The notes beneath the pieces were generated by a model, which saw only the letters and a program-made list of their open reading frames with translations, was not told the DNA's origin and ran no database searches. Below are positions 1 to 9,226 of a stretch of 35,722 bases of DNA, piece by piece; the stretch's first letter is position 1; each line of letters opens with the position of its first letter. Source of the stretch: Arcobacteraceae bacterium (GTDB lineage Bacteria > Campylobacterota > Campylobacteria > Campylobacterales > Arcobacteraceae). The position numbers and the translations under genes are program-made. Location of the stretch: NCBI GenBank assembly GCA_029935705.1, contig JAOZJU010000013.1:1-35722 (forward strand). Direction: 5' to 3'.

Positions 1-374
1 ACTATGACAGGGGTCGCTGTATATAGTTCTCTTATAAAAAATTGTTTGACATATCGCTTAAATGTATCAACTACAAGAAAATTTTTGTCTTCTATGTTTT
101 GTCGCATGAGACTTGACAGCTTGTCTATAAGCTCCTCGTCCAATGACCGTATGACAAACCTATATGTGCCACCTTTTTTACAAACTCCGCTTTTCTCTAT
201 AGGTAGCATACCACCAAATACATAGTACTTAAAGCCCTCGCTTTTGTGAAGTTGCATTAGTTTCTTGTCTTGTGCGAATGAATTATTGATATAACCTGCT
301 ATAGTTTTGAAACTATTTTCAAATAAGATATCTTGCTTAATATAAGCAGTGCATGTAAGTTCAAAATATTTCAT
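1..374 (-). CDS. cas6: CRISPR-associated endoribonuclease Cas6, N-terminal part (cut by window edge)
   Basis: Cas6 cuts CRISPR precursor RNA inside the repeat to make guide RNAs for type I and III systems. The visible 124 codons start MKYFELTCTAYIKQD and contain FKYYVFGGMLPIEK, YRFVIRSLDEELIDKL and a closing FIRELYTATPVIV. That is the pattern I know from Cas6 proteins of Campylobacterota: a first ferredoxin-like fold, then the ELYT-TP-hinge before the second half. The start is ATG at 372-374 with a perfect AAAGGAG at 379-385. The C-terminal half, with the glycine-rich loop, lies outside the window, so completeness cannot be judged. No repeat array or other cas gene is visible; these would lie to the left. 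It is transcribed in the same direction as comM but separated from it by a hairpin. The family call rests on recognised sequence, not on a search. Confidence 0.83.
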   Translation of the reverse strand, partial: MKYFELTCTAYIKQDILFENSFKTIAGYINNSFAQDKKLMQLHKSEGFKYYVFGGMLPIEKSGVCKKGGTYRFVIRSLDEELIDKLSSLMRQNIEDKNFLVVDTFKRYVKQFFIRELYTATPVI

Positions 375-391
375 AAAACTCCTTTGGGACA

Positions 392-400
392 ATTTTACCA
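392..400 (-). promoter_or_regulatory. Possible extended -10 promoter for cas6
   Basis: On the minus strand TGGTAAAAT fits an extended -10 (TGn plus TAAAAT). A start about seven bases downstream would fall at the edge of the cas6 AAAGGAG, giving a very short leader. The rest of the 375-608 gap is A+T-rich and shows no CRISPR repeat, tRNA or credible small gene. Confidence 0.3.
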
Positions 401-551
401 AAACAATCTAAAAAATCATCTCTAATATTCTTTTTAATTGTTTATTTTTCAAATCTTTGTAAATAGCTTCTAAAATGATTTTATATAGTTGTCATCTAAT
501 AGTACACTATCTAAAAACCCTTAACCACCATAAAGAGTATCGACTCTAAAA

Positions 552-600
552 CAAAAGAACTCTTTACTCTTTTACATAGAGATTTTACAGAGTTCTTTTG
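552..600 (-). terminator. Hairpin downstream of comM, likely terminator of the long operon
   Basis: CAAAAGAACTCT (552-563) and AGAGTTCTTTTG (589-600) form a perfect 12-bp inverted repeat with a 25-base loop, nine bases after the comM stop. Read on the minus strand, the right arm ends in TTCTTTTG and is followed by TTTTAG, a short U-rich tail. It separates the operon from cas6. The loop is longer than in a classical terminator, so processing or a bidirectional role is also possible. Confidence 0.55.
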
Positions 601-608
601 ACACTAAA

Positions 609-2105
609 CTACCTCTTCCTATAACTCAATGCCTCAAGAATAGACCTGCTATCTATATCTTTTTTGTTTTCAATATCTGCTATAGTTCTTGCTACTTTTT
701 GCACCTTTTTGATACCTCTATATGTCAAGCTGAAGTTTTCTATGGCTTTGTCCATGATATCTTTTGCTCCTTTATCAAGAGAGCAAAATCGTTCTATAGC
801 TTTGTCGTCCAATTTGCCATTTAGCTCTGTTTGACCTCTTTTTAGCTGTGTGGCAAATACCCTTAATGTTGTCTCAAACATCTCTTCGCTACTTATGCTT
901 GGCTTGTCTCTTTTGCTCACTTCACTCATAGCTACATATAGATCGATCCTGTCTAAAAATGGATCGCTCAATCTGCTTTTGTATCGCTGTATATCAAGCA
1001 AACTACAGCGACAATCTTTTTTAGTAGATAGCAAGTTTCCACATGGACACGGATTCATAGCACCTATAAACAAAAATTTGGTGTTGTATTGTTTTTTGCT
1101 ATTGACTCTTGATATAGCGACTATATTGTCCTCCAAGGGCTCTCTTAGGGCTTCTATGATGCTTTTTTGAAAGTGTGGCAACTCATCAAAAAACAAAACT
1201 CCACCATCGCTTAGTCCTATCTCGCCTATTTTTGTGCCTCCTATGATAGATGCTTTAGATGCTGTGTGGTGTGGCGATACAAAGTTTCTTATAGGTGCAA
1301 AGCTTGGTTCTTTGAGTTCTATCGAATCAAGCTTGACTTTGTCAAGTATCTCATCAAGCGACATAGGATGCAAGATATATCTCATTCGTTTGCTTATCAT
1401 ACTTTTGCCTGAGCCTGGGTTTCCTTCGAAGATGATATTGTGGTTTCCGCAGACACTGATAAGTGCTGCTCTTTTTGCTACCTCTTGTCCTTTTACATCA
1501 AGAAAATCAAACTCAAACTCTTTTTGAAAATAGTAGTTTTTGTCAAATATATTTATAAACTGATATTTAAACTCGACATTTTTTACTCTTTTGCTCTCTT
1601 TGTCCTGTGCTTGAAAAAACGATATAGCATCTTTTAGATTCTCTACTGCATATATGTTTATATTTGGTATGATTGATAGTTTTTTTGCTGATTGTTTTGG
1701 TATGAGGATATTGACAAGTTTTTTGCTCCTATAAAGCGACAGAACCAATACAAATATAGACTTGGTGTCCTTAAACCCTCCATCGAGTCCAAGCTCGCCA
1801 AACATATAAAAATCTTCAAAATCTACTCGTTGGTCTTGCATGGCGATAAGCAAAGCAATAGGAGCATCAAATTGGCTACCAGTTTTTGCTATCTCGCTTG
1901 GGCTTAGGTTTATTGTGATTTTTTTTGGTGGAAACTTAAACTCATTGAAAAGCAGTGCTGATTTGATACGATCTTTTGATTCTTGTATAGCACTACTGCC
2001 CAAACCTACTATACTAAACGATGGCAACCCACTTGTAAATGTGGATTCTACATCTACACTAATAGCATCAAAGCCATCTATACTGGCACATTTTAATTTT
2101 TTTAT
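609..2105 (-). CDS. comM: ComM / YifB-family Mg-chelatase-like AAA+ helicase, apparent AUA start
   Basis: ComM is a hexameric AAA+ helicase that promotes branch migration during integration of transformed DNA. Walker A GNPGSGKS is at about residues 228-235, followed by the VLFFDELPHF Walker B and REPLEDN. The N-terminal Lon-like domain has GLPSFSIVGLGSSAIQESKDR, and the C-terminal chelatase domain ends LTYRGIKKVQKVARTIAD. Family members normally begin about MKKIKCA and are near 500 residues. Here that frame is intact (KKLKCASIDGFDAISVDVE) and leads to 498 residues, but the expected ATG is ATA (2103-2105). The only common start codon in frame is a TTG at 2027, inside the conserved GLPSF motif, which would delete 26 conserved residues. 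AGGGGG sits five bases before the ATA. The dnaE stop (2115-2117) is nine bases upstream in the same frame. The function call is firm; the start is not. Confidence 0.88.
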   Translation of the reverse strand: MKKLKCASIDGFDAISVDVESTFTSGLPSFSIVGLGSSAIQESKDRIKSALLFNEFKFPPKKITINLSPSEIAKTGSQFDAPIALLIAMQDQRVDFEDFYMFGELGLDGGFKDTKSIFVLVLSLYRSKKLVNILIPKQSAKKLSIIPNINIYAVENLKDAISFFQAQDKESKRVKNVEFKYQFINIFDKNYYFQKEFEFDFLDVKGQEVAKRAALISVCGNHNIIFEGNPGSGKSMISKRMRYILHPMSLDEILDKVKLDSIELKEPSFAPIRNFVSPHHTASKASIIGGTKIGEIGLSDGGVLFFDELPHFQKSIIEALREPLEDNIVAISRVNSKKQYNTKFLFIGAMNPCPCGNLLSTKKDCRCSLLDIQRYKSRLSDPFLDRIDLYVAMSEVSKRDKPSISSEEMFETTLRVFATQLKRGQTELNGKLDDKAIERFCSLDKGAKDIMDKAIENFSLTYRGIKKVQKVARTIADIENKKDIDSRSILEALSYRKR

Positions 2106-2110
2106 AAAAA

Positions 2111-2117
2111 CCCCCTA
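2111..2117 (-). promoter_or_regulatory. Ribosome-binding site that favours the AUA start of comM
   Basis: On the minus strand TAGGGGG combines the dnaE stop codon (TAG) with a G-rich Shine-Dalgarno-like AGGGGG. Five T residues then separate it from ATA AAA AAA. This spacing suits initiation at the ATA (2103-2105) and supports translational coupling to dnaE. Confidence 0.4.
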
Positions 2118-5100
2118 TTCCACATATACACCCTTTAGATTGGATACCATTTTTTCTACTTTTGTTGATACAAAATAGCTTGAGTTCATCACCACATCTT
2201 GTAGTTTTGATGTTATGGTTATCTGTAAGGGTCTTTTGCCTTGATTGTTCGCTACTATATAGTGTAGTTTTTCAAGAACCTCATCATATGTGTCGCTATA
2301 TATTATCTTGATTTTCAATGGCTCGTTTTGTGTTGGTTTTTTTGATTTTTTGCCTTTTTTGGCATCTTTTAGATCTTTGTAGCTTAAGATATTAAACTTA
2401 ATACCAAAGTCATCTTTCTTTACTATAGCTTTAAATACGATAGGTTTTTTTGTATCATACTCAGTTTCTAACTTCTTGGCATGATTTGGAAACAACATAA
2501 AACTATAACTACCGTGTAGATCAATCAAGTTTACAATAAAATATGTGTTGCCTTGTCTGCTTGTCTTTGGAACCATATACTCTATTAGGCCTACTATTGT
2601 CACACTTTGCCCATCTTCTAACTCATCAAAATCACTACTTTTGACATAATCAATACCATCTAACACCTCTCTATATTCATCAAGTGGATGTCCTGATACA
2701 TAAAACCCCAAAGACTCTCTTTCAAGCGATAGTATCTCTTGTGACTCATACTCCTCTTCGTGATTTAGTTCCATATCTACTGTTTGAAGCTCTTTATCGT
2801 CGCCAAAAAGTGAATCTTTTGCCATCTTTTTTGCTTGATTTGCTTTGCTTACACACTCCATGATATATTCCAATTGATTTATCAGTGCTTTTCTTGAGTA
2901 TCCAAAACAATCAAAAGAACCAGATTTTATAAGTGTTTCTATCACTCTTTTGTTTACTTTTTGACCATCTATCCTTGATACAAAATCAGCCATATCTTTA
3001 AACTTGCCATCTTTTCTTGAGTGCAAAATAGAGTCAATAGCTTTGTGTCCTGCCCCTTTGAGTGCTCCCATACCAAAAAGCACCAGCTCTTTTTCCTCTA
3101 CAATATCACTACTAAATACAGACAAAGAGCGATTTATATCTGGTGGCACTAACTCATATCCCATCCTTTTTAATTCATCTATATATTTTGCTATCTTTTC
3201 TGTTTTATTCTCTTCAGATGTAAGCAATGAAGCCATAAACTCTGTAGGATAGTATCTTTTTAGGTATGCTGTATAAAATGTCACCATAGCATAAGCTACA
3301 GAGTGCGATTTATTAAAGCCATATCCAGCAAACTTCTCTATCATATCAAACAACTTAGCACAATGATCTATATCAAAACCTTTTTTTTCGCCTCCTTTTG
3401 CAAACTTCTCTTTGATATTTGCCATTTGTGTTTTATTTTTTTTGCCCATAGCTCTTCGCACCAAATCAGCTTCAGCCAAACTAAAGCCACCAATAGCCTG
3501 AACTATCTTCATAACCTGCTCTTGATATACAATCACCCCATAGGTCTCTTTAAGTATTGGTTTTAGCACCTCTTCAAACTCATCAAAAAAGTAGCTTACA
3601 TTATCACCATTTTTTCTCTCAACAAAAGTGTTCACCATACCAGCTTCTATAGGTCCTGGCCTATAGAGTGCTATGATTGCTACAATCTCATCAAACTTAT
3701 CTGGCTTGAGCTTTTTACACAACTCTTGAACTCCAGAAGCTTCTATTTGAAACAACCCAATAGTATCGCCACTTGATATTTGAGTGTATATCTCTTTGTT
3801 GTTTTTGTCCTCTTTGTCAAAATCTATTGTTTTGTTGTATCGTTTTTTTACAAGTTTAAGTGTATCGTCTATGACTGTCAATGTTTTAAGTCCTAAAAAA
3901 TCAAACTTTATAAGATCGACATCTTCAACATAATACCCACTATATTGAGTAGCTACAGCTTGGTCATCACCGCTTGGTCTAAAAAGTGGTGTTTTTTTAT
4001 ATAAAGGTTCGTTTGATATCACCACTCCAGCAGCATGAGTGCCGGCATTTCTGTTTAGTCCCTCCAAAGCAATAGCATGGTCCCATACTTTTTTTGCGAT
4101 TGGATCATCCTCACAAAACTCCTCTATCTTTGGTTCTTTCTCTTTTGCTATTTCCAATGTGATATTTAGTGGTTTGTTTGGTATAAGCTTTGCTAATTTG
4201 TCTGCTTGTTTGAGTGGCAACCCCATCACTCTGCTGACATCTCGTATAACACCTTTTGCCATAAGTTTGCCAAATGTGATTATCTGTGCTACATTTTCTC
4301 TGCCATATTGTGAAACAACATAATCAATAACCTCTTGTCGCCTATTTTGACAAAAGTCCATATCGATATCTGGCATAGATACTCTACCTGGATTTAAAAA
4401 TCTTTCAAATATAAGTCCATATTTAAGTGGGTCTACATCTGTGATAGATAAACAATATGCCACCAAGCTACCAGCTGCGGAACCTCGTCCTGGACCTACT
4501 GGTATAGGTGGCGAGGTTTTTTTGGCAAACTGGACAAAATCCCACACTATGAGCATATAGCCTGGAAATTTCATATCGTTTATTGTGTTTATCTCTGTAT
4601 TTAATCTATCCTCATATAAGTTGTGTTTTGATTTGTCAATATTTTTCAATATATTTTTTAAGCCCTCTTTACACTCATGAGCAAAAAGTATTTTGTCGTT
4701 TTCAAGGCTATATTCACTATCTGGTTCGGGCAGATCTATCTCTTTTGCTTTTGCTTTTGTAGTTGTAAATTTAAAATTAGGCGGTGTTGGGTCGCCTAAT
4801 TTTAACTCTAAATTGCACTTTTGTACTATCTCTTGGGTGTTTGATATCGCTTCTGGTATATCCATAAAGAGTTTTTGCATATCTTGTGGTGATTTTAGAT
4901 AAAACTCATGAACACTATGTTTTAGTCTATCTGGGTCATCAAGAAGTTTGTTCATAGCTATACACATAAAAGCTTCATGTGAAGATGCATCGTTTTTCAC
5001 TGTGTAGTGTGTATCGTTTGTGGCTATTATTTTAATACCTGTCTCTTTTGATATTTTTAATATATCTTCATCTATATAGTTTTGGTCACTTATGCCGTGT

Positions 5101-5663
5101 CGCATAATCTCAAGATAAAAATCATCGCCAAATATCTCTTGATACTCTTGTGCTATTTTTTTAGCTTCATCATAACCTTTTGCTCCATTTGCTTGGTTTT
5201 TTGGATTTTTCATATTTAGATGCCAATTTACCTCGCCTTGAAGACAAGCGGAGCTACATACAAGCCCACTGCTATGCTCTTTTAGAAGCTTTTTGTTTAT
5301 TCGTGGATAGTAGTAAAAACCCTCAAGATATGCTTTGCTACTTAGATACATAAGGTTTTTGTATCCTGTCTCGTTTTTAGCATACAAACACAAGTGAAAT
5401 CTTTTTCTTGTGCTTTTGTCGCTTAGGTTGTCGCTGTTGTGTAGATATGTCTCCATGCCTATTATAGGTTTTAGCCCCTCTTTTTTCATATGTTTATAAA
5501 AATCAATTGCACCAAACATATTGCCATGATCAGTCATAGCTACACTTGTCATACCTAACTCTTTTAGCTTTGTAGATAGTGACTTTATCTTGTTTGCTCC
5601 ATCAAGAAGTGAGTATTCTGTGTGTAGATGTAAGTGAGTAAACTCTCTTTTTTTATTGGTCAT
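2115..5663 (-). CDS. dnaE: DNA polymerase III alpha subunit
   Basis: This is the catalytic subunit of the replicative polymerase. The 1182 residues match the usual length of the DnaE1 type. The N-terminal PHP domain has FTHLHLHTEYSLLDG (8-22) and MTDHGNMFGA. The polymerase core shows GPGRGSAAGSLVAY (390-403) and PDIDMDF (431-437), whose Asp432 and Asp434 correspond to the metal-binding pair, and GTHAAGVVIS further on. YGVIVYQEQVM and FNKSHSVAYA are also typical DnaE motifs. An OB-fold region follows near the end. The ATG lies inside the end of greA (11-base overlap), indicating translational coupling. The stop TAG immediately precedes the comM initiation region. Confidence 0.97.
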   Translation of the reverse strand: MTNKKREFTHLHLHTEYSLLDGANKIKSLSTKLKELGMTSVAMTDHGNMFGAIDFYKHMKKEGLKPIIGMETYLHNSDNLSDKSTRKRFHLCLYAKNETGYKNLMYLSSKAYLEGFYYYPRINKKLLKEHSSGLVCSSACLQGEVNWHLNMKNPKNQANGAKGYDEAKKIAQEYQEIFGDDFYLEIMRHGISDQNYIDEDILKISKETGIKIIATNDTHYTVKNDASSHEAFMCIAMNKLLDDPDRLKHSVHEFYLKSPQDMQKLFMDIPEAISNTQEIVQKCNLELKLGDPTPPNFKFTTTKAKAKEIDLPEPDSEYSLENDKILFAHECKEGLKNILKNIDKSKHNLYEDRLNTEINTINDMKFPGYMLIVWDFVQFAKKTSPPIPVGPGRGSAAGSLVAYCLSITDVDPLKYGLIFERFLNPGRVSMPDIDMDFCQNRRQEVIDYVVSQYGRENVAQIITFGKLMAKGVIRDVSRVMGLPLKQADKLAKLIPNKPLNITLEIAKEKEPKIEEFCEDDPIAKKVWDHAIALEGLNRNAGTHAAGVVISNEPLYKKTPLFRPSGDDQAVATQYSGYYVEDVDLIKFDFLGLKTLTVIDDTLKLVKKRYNKTIDFDKEDKNNKEIYTQISSGDTIGLFQIEASGVQELCKKLKPDKFDEIVAIIALYRPGPIEAGMVNTFVERKNGDNVSYFFDEFEEVLKPILKETYGVIVYQEQVMKIVQAIGGFSLAEADLVRRAMGKKNKTQMANIKEKFAKGGEKKGFDIDHCAKLFDMIEKFAGYGFNKSHSVAYAMVTFYTAYLKRYYPTEFMASLLTSEENKTEKIAKYIDELKRMGYELVPPDINRSLSVFSSDIVEEKELVLFGMGALKGAGHKAIDSILHSRKDGKFKDMADFVSRIDGQKVNKRVIETLIKSGSFDCFGYSRKALINQLEYIMECVSKANQAKKMAKDSLFGDDKELQTVDMELNHEEEYESQEILSLERESLGFYVSGHPLDEYREVLDGIDYVKSSDFDELEDGQSVTIVGLIEYMVPKTSRQGNTYFIVNLIDLHGSYSFMLFPNHAKKLETEYDTKKPIVFKAIVKKDDFGIKFNILSYKDLKDAKKGKKSKKPTQNEPLKIKIIYSDTYDEVLEKLHYIVANNQGKRPLQITITSKLQDVVMNSSYFVSTKVEKMVSNLKGVYVE

Positions 5664-6132
5664 CGTAGTATATCTCCTCTATCTCAAACTCTTTTTCTCC
5701 TCCTGGCAAAGTTGCTATTATCTCATCGCCTACCTCTTTTCTTAGAAGCTGTTTTGCCAATGGAGAGTGAAAAGATATTTTATTTTGACTTATATCTGTC
5801 TCTTGCGAACCTACGATTTTATACACTATCTCTTTATCCTCTTGTATATCTATGAGCACCACTGTTGATCCAAAGTTTACCTTATCGTGTGGAATTTTAG
5901 CAGGATCTATGATGACCGCTTTGCTTATGATATCTTCTAGCCTTGCTATTTGTTTTTCACAATTTGCTTGCTGCTCTTTTGCTGCATGATACTCTGCATT
6001 TTCTTTCAAATCACCCAACTGTCTCGCCTCATCTACTGCTTTTAGTATCTGTGGTTTCTCGATTAATTTTAGCTCTTTTAGTTTTTGGGCTGTTTTGTCG
6101 TATCCCTCTTTTGTCATAGGCTCTTTTGTCAT
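5653..6132 (-). CDS. greA: Transcription elongation factor GreA
   Basis: GreA enters the RNA polymerase secondary channel and stimulates cleavage of backtracked transcripts. The 159 residues carry the N-terminal coiled coil with EARQLGDLKENAEYHAAKEQQ, including the acidic tip residues (D and E of GDLKENAEY), and a C-terminal FKBP-like domain with SFHSPLAKQLLRKEVGDE. The start is ATG at 6130-6132 with AAAAAAGGAG a few bases upstream. It overlaps dnaE by 11 bases. The spacing of 13 bases after the RND gene suggests cotranscription. Confidence 0.96.
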   Translation of the reverse strand: MTKEPMTKEGYDKTAQKLKELKLIEKPQILKAVDEARQLGDLKENAEYHAAKEQQANCEKQIARLEDIISKAVIIDPAKIPHDKVNFGSTVVLIDIQEDKEIVYKIVGSQETDISQNKISFHSPLAKQLLRKEVGDEIIATLPGGEKEFEIEEIYYDDQ

Positions 6133-6145
6133 TTGAACTCCTTTT

Positions 6146-9100
6146 TTATTTTAATCTATATGTCATCCCATACAAAACTGGAAGATATATAAGATTTAGC
6201 ACAGTTCCCCAAGCCAAACCAAATCCCAGTGCTATAGCCATAGGTTGAAATATCACTGCTTGTCCCGTAGGGAAAAATATCAAAGTAGATATACCTATGA
6301 GTGTAGTTACTGTTGTCAATATGATAGGTCTAAATCTTTTTGCAGAGTAGTAAAACACATCTTCTATAGTTTTTGATTTTCGCAAATATGTCATCATGAT
6401 GATACCATCGTTTATCACTATACCAGCTAATCCCAAAGCTCCTATCATAGAGGTCATTCCAAGATTTACACCAAGTATTGTATGTCCGACCAAACCTCCC
6501 AATAGTGAAAATGGTATCACACTCATGACTATAAATGTCTGTCTAAAACTATTAAAAAGATATATCATAGACAAAAGTATGAGCAACATCGCTAAAGATG
6601 TAGCTAGCTTCATATCGTTTATCAAGTCTCTGTTTTTTTCTGCTTCCCCTTTTAGCACTATTTTTATGCCACTTTTTTTGATAGCTTCTAAATCTTTTTG
6701 GAGAATATCTAGCACTTCAGATGCGGTTATGATTTTAGTATCTACATTTGAAAAGAGAAAAAAGTTTGTCTCACCGCTATCTTTTGTAATCTTCTCATAA
6801 GTTTTTATCACTTCAAAATCACAAATCTCTTCGAGAGCCACCATCTGCCCTGAGGCTAACTCTATTGTTTGCTTTTTTAGTTCTGTAAGATTGTCTTTGT
6901 ATTTTGATTTTATCTTGATATCTATCATACCGGAGCTATCGAAAGTTGTTGATTTTTTGAGCTCCAAATATCTATTTGACAATATTTGACCCAAACTTCC
7001 CTCATCTACTCCCAAAGATAGTCCATATTCGTTTATCTTTAGCTTAAGCTCATCTATGCCATAATTTGTAGAACTTGCTACTGACTCAACTCCATCTATG
7101 CTGTTTAAAGAGGCTTTTAGTTTTTTGATCGCTTTGTCTATATTTTCTATATCATTCGATATCAAACCTATCTTTATATCTGCTTTTATTGGTCCTACTT
7201 TTTTCTGCACTACTGATAGGTCTATTAAATTATATTTTTCTTTAAATCTACTCTTAAGTAAAAAATTGTTTATCTCTTTTGATACTGTTTGGGATGTTTT
7301 TGCTCTTATTTTTTGAGTATCGTCATAATAAAAACTAAAAATTGGAGTTATATATCTATCCACAAAATTTTGTGGCTTTAACTCATATAGCTCTATAGCT
7401 ATACTTGATACATAAGGATAGCTCTCGCTGTTTCCTCCACTATCTCTTCTATATCCTGCTATTGAGGATATATTTTTGATAGACCACTTATCTTTGTGTT
7501 TTAGTAGTTCGCGACTTAAACTTTTGACTATCTTGTCGCTTTGTTGGACTGTCGTGTTTACATTTGATTTTAAAGCTATGTTTATAGTAGTGGTATCAAA
7601 CGATGGAAACATTTGAAAGTGGGAGTTTTTTATCATCACAAATGTCAATATCGGTACACCTATGATAAAGACAGCTAAAAATGTTCTTTTCCACTCCATG
7701 ATAAAATGTATTGTTTTGTAGTGTAGTTTGTTTATCTTTTTCCATGACAATGTTTTTGCATCTTTTTTAAGTGTGTGCAAAGCATGAATTGGCAAAAATA
7801 TAAAAGATTCTATCAGCGAAGCTACTATCAAAGCACTTAATGCTATTGGTATTAGCTTGATCACTTCTCCCATGGTTCCACTTAGCATCAAGCTTGGCAA
7901 AAAAGCAAAAAGTGTAGTAAGACTAGCGATAGTTACTGGTTTTACCATATCGTTAGCTCCTTTTATCACTGCCTCTTTTATGGGCAAACCCTCTTCTATG
8001 TATTGTTGGATATGCTCACTTACTACTATGGCATCATCTACTATGATACCTAGTGCTAACAGCACACCTACAAGTGATACGAGATTGATACTATAGCCAG
8101 CTAAGAAAAATACAGTAGAAGCTATAACAAACGATGTGGGAATGCCTATCATTATCACAAATGCCATTCTTGTGTTTATCAATAGTGCAGTTATTAAAGT
8201 GATGATTATCAAGCCTAACAATATATTTGAGGTTACTATATTTAATCTTGTTTTTATTTTTTTTGATTGATTATCTACTACTTTATATGAAACTTGAGGA
8301 TCTTTTTTGTTTAGTTTGTTTAGTAGCTTTTTTACATCCTTTTCTATTGTAATTGCATTGCCGTTTTTGTTTTGACTCAATGTAAGGTTTAGGGCATTTT
8401 TGTTGTTTATAGAGTATATCGTGTTTGTATTTTCATATCTTTTTTTCACTACTGCTATATCTTGCAGATATATGACTTTTTCTTTTATTTTTATTTTTGT
8501 ATTTTTTAACTCTTTTGCTGTCTTAGCACCATTTGCAGTTGACAAAAGGTAGTGTGTACTATAGGACTCTATAGTTCCTATTGGGTATATATATGATATT
8601 GTTTTTAGTGCATTGTAGATATCCGCTGATCTCATATCAAGCGCATTGACCTTTTTTTCATCGATAATGATATCAAAAAAGATATCACTATCGCCATATA
8701 TTTTTACCTCTTGTATATCTTTGATATCCAATGCTAAACTTTTAAGCTGGTTTGCTTTTGATTTTAATTGATCTGTGGTTAAACTCTCAGAATAGACAAC
8801 TATCTCCATAAGTTTTTTTGTCAAATCCACCAAGCTAACTACTGGGTCGTCCATATCTGATGGCAAACTTCCTTTTGCTTTATCTACAGTATCTTTTGCT
8901 TTTGATGCTATATTGTATCTGTTTTGACCCTTTTTAAGCTCCAAAATTATAGTAAATGACCCTGCTTTTACGACTGAGGATATCTTATCTACTCCTTGTA
9001 TCGATTTTAGATCATCCTCTAACTCTTGGACTATGATTTTGTCAAGAGTATCTACACTAGCTCCACTGTAGTGGCCATTTACAGTTATCATATCCAAATC

Positions 9101-9226
9101 AAATGTTGGAAATATCTCTTTTGGCATCTTGATATATGAGACAACTCCCAAAGCAAATAGAAGCACAAACAACAAATAGTTCATTCTTACATTTTCAACA
9201 AAATATCTTAAAAATTTTTCAAACAC
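6146..9226 (-). CDS. RND-family (AcrB/HAE1-like) inner-membrane transporter
   Basis: The 1026-residue protein has the duplicated RND layout. There is a membrane segment near residue 15-32, a large periplasmic region, six helices, a second periplasmic region and a final helix bundle. The proton-relay helix reads [13 protein letters not shown], with the two Asp residues of AcrB TM4. The TM10 counterpart reads [13 protein letters not shown], so Asn-Asp sits where AcrB has its Lys-Asn region. [13 protein letters not shown] near the N-terminus is also typical. Proton-driven export is inferred; the substrate is unknown. Neither a membrane-fusion partner nor an outer-membrane channel gene is adjacent, although these usually accompany RND pumps. 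The start overlaps the mnmG end by eight bases, so it is embedded in the housekeeping operon. Confidence 0.88.
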   Translation of the reverse strand: MFEKFLRYFVENVRMNYLLFVLLFALGVVSYIKMPKEIFPTFDLDMITVNGHYSGASVDTLDKIIVQELEDDLKSIQGVDKISSVVKAGSFTIILELKKGQNRYNIASKAKDTVDKAKGSLPSDMDDPVVSLVDLTKKLMEIVVYSESLTTDQLKSKANQLKSLALDIKDIQEVKIYGDSDIFFDIIIDEKKVNALDMRSADIYNALKTISYIYPIGTIESYSTHYLLSTANGAKTAKELKNTKIKIKEKVIYLQDIAVVKKRYENTNTIYSINNKNALNLTLSQNKNGNAITIEKDVKKLLNKLNKKDPQVSYKVVDNQSKKIKTRLNIVTSNILLGLIIITLITALLINTRMAFVIMIGIPTSFVIASTVFFLAGYSINLVSLVGVLLALGIIVDDAIVVSEHIQQYIEEGLPIKEAVIKGANDMVKPVTIASLTTLFAFLPSLMLSGTMGEVIKLIPIALSALIVASLIESFIFLPIHALHTLKKDAKTLSWKKINKLHYKTIHFIMEWKRTFLAVFIIGVPILTFVMIKNSHFQMFPSFDTTTINIALKSNVNTTVQQSDKIVKSLSRELLKHKDKWSIKNISSIAGYRRDSGGNSESYPYVSSIAIELYELKPQNFVDRYITPIFSFYYDDTQKIRAKTSQTVSKEINNFLLKSRFKEKYNLIDLSVVQKKVGPIKADIKIGLISNDIENIDKAIKKLKASLNSIDGVESVASSTNYGIDELKLKINEYGLSLGVDEGSLGQILSNRYLELKKSTTFDSSGMIDIKIKSKYKDNLTELKKQTIELASGQMVALEEICDFEVIKTYEKITKDSGETNFFLFSNVDTKIITASEVLDILQKDLEAIKKSGIKIVLKGEAEKNRDLINDMKLATSLAMLLILLSMIYLFNSFRQTFIVMSVIPFSLLGGLVGHTILGVNLGMTSMIGALGLAGIVINDGIIMMTYLRKSKTIEDVFYYSAKRFRPIILTTVTTLIGISTLIFFPTGQAVIFQPMAIALGFGLAWGTVLNLIYLPVLYGMTYRLK

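Noticed and set aside
4-225. 73-residue plus-strand frame at the left edge
   Set aside because: It is the complement of the Cas6 coding sequence, which has a perfect ribosome-binding site and recognisable motifs.
375-608. CRISPR array next to cas6
   Set aside because: I looked for repeated units of about 25-37 bases with spacers; only the single 12-bp inverted repeat is present.
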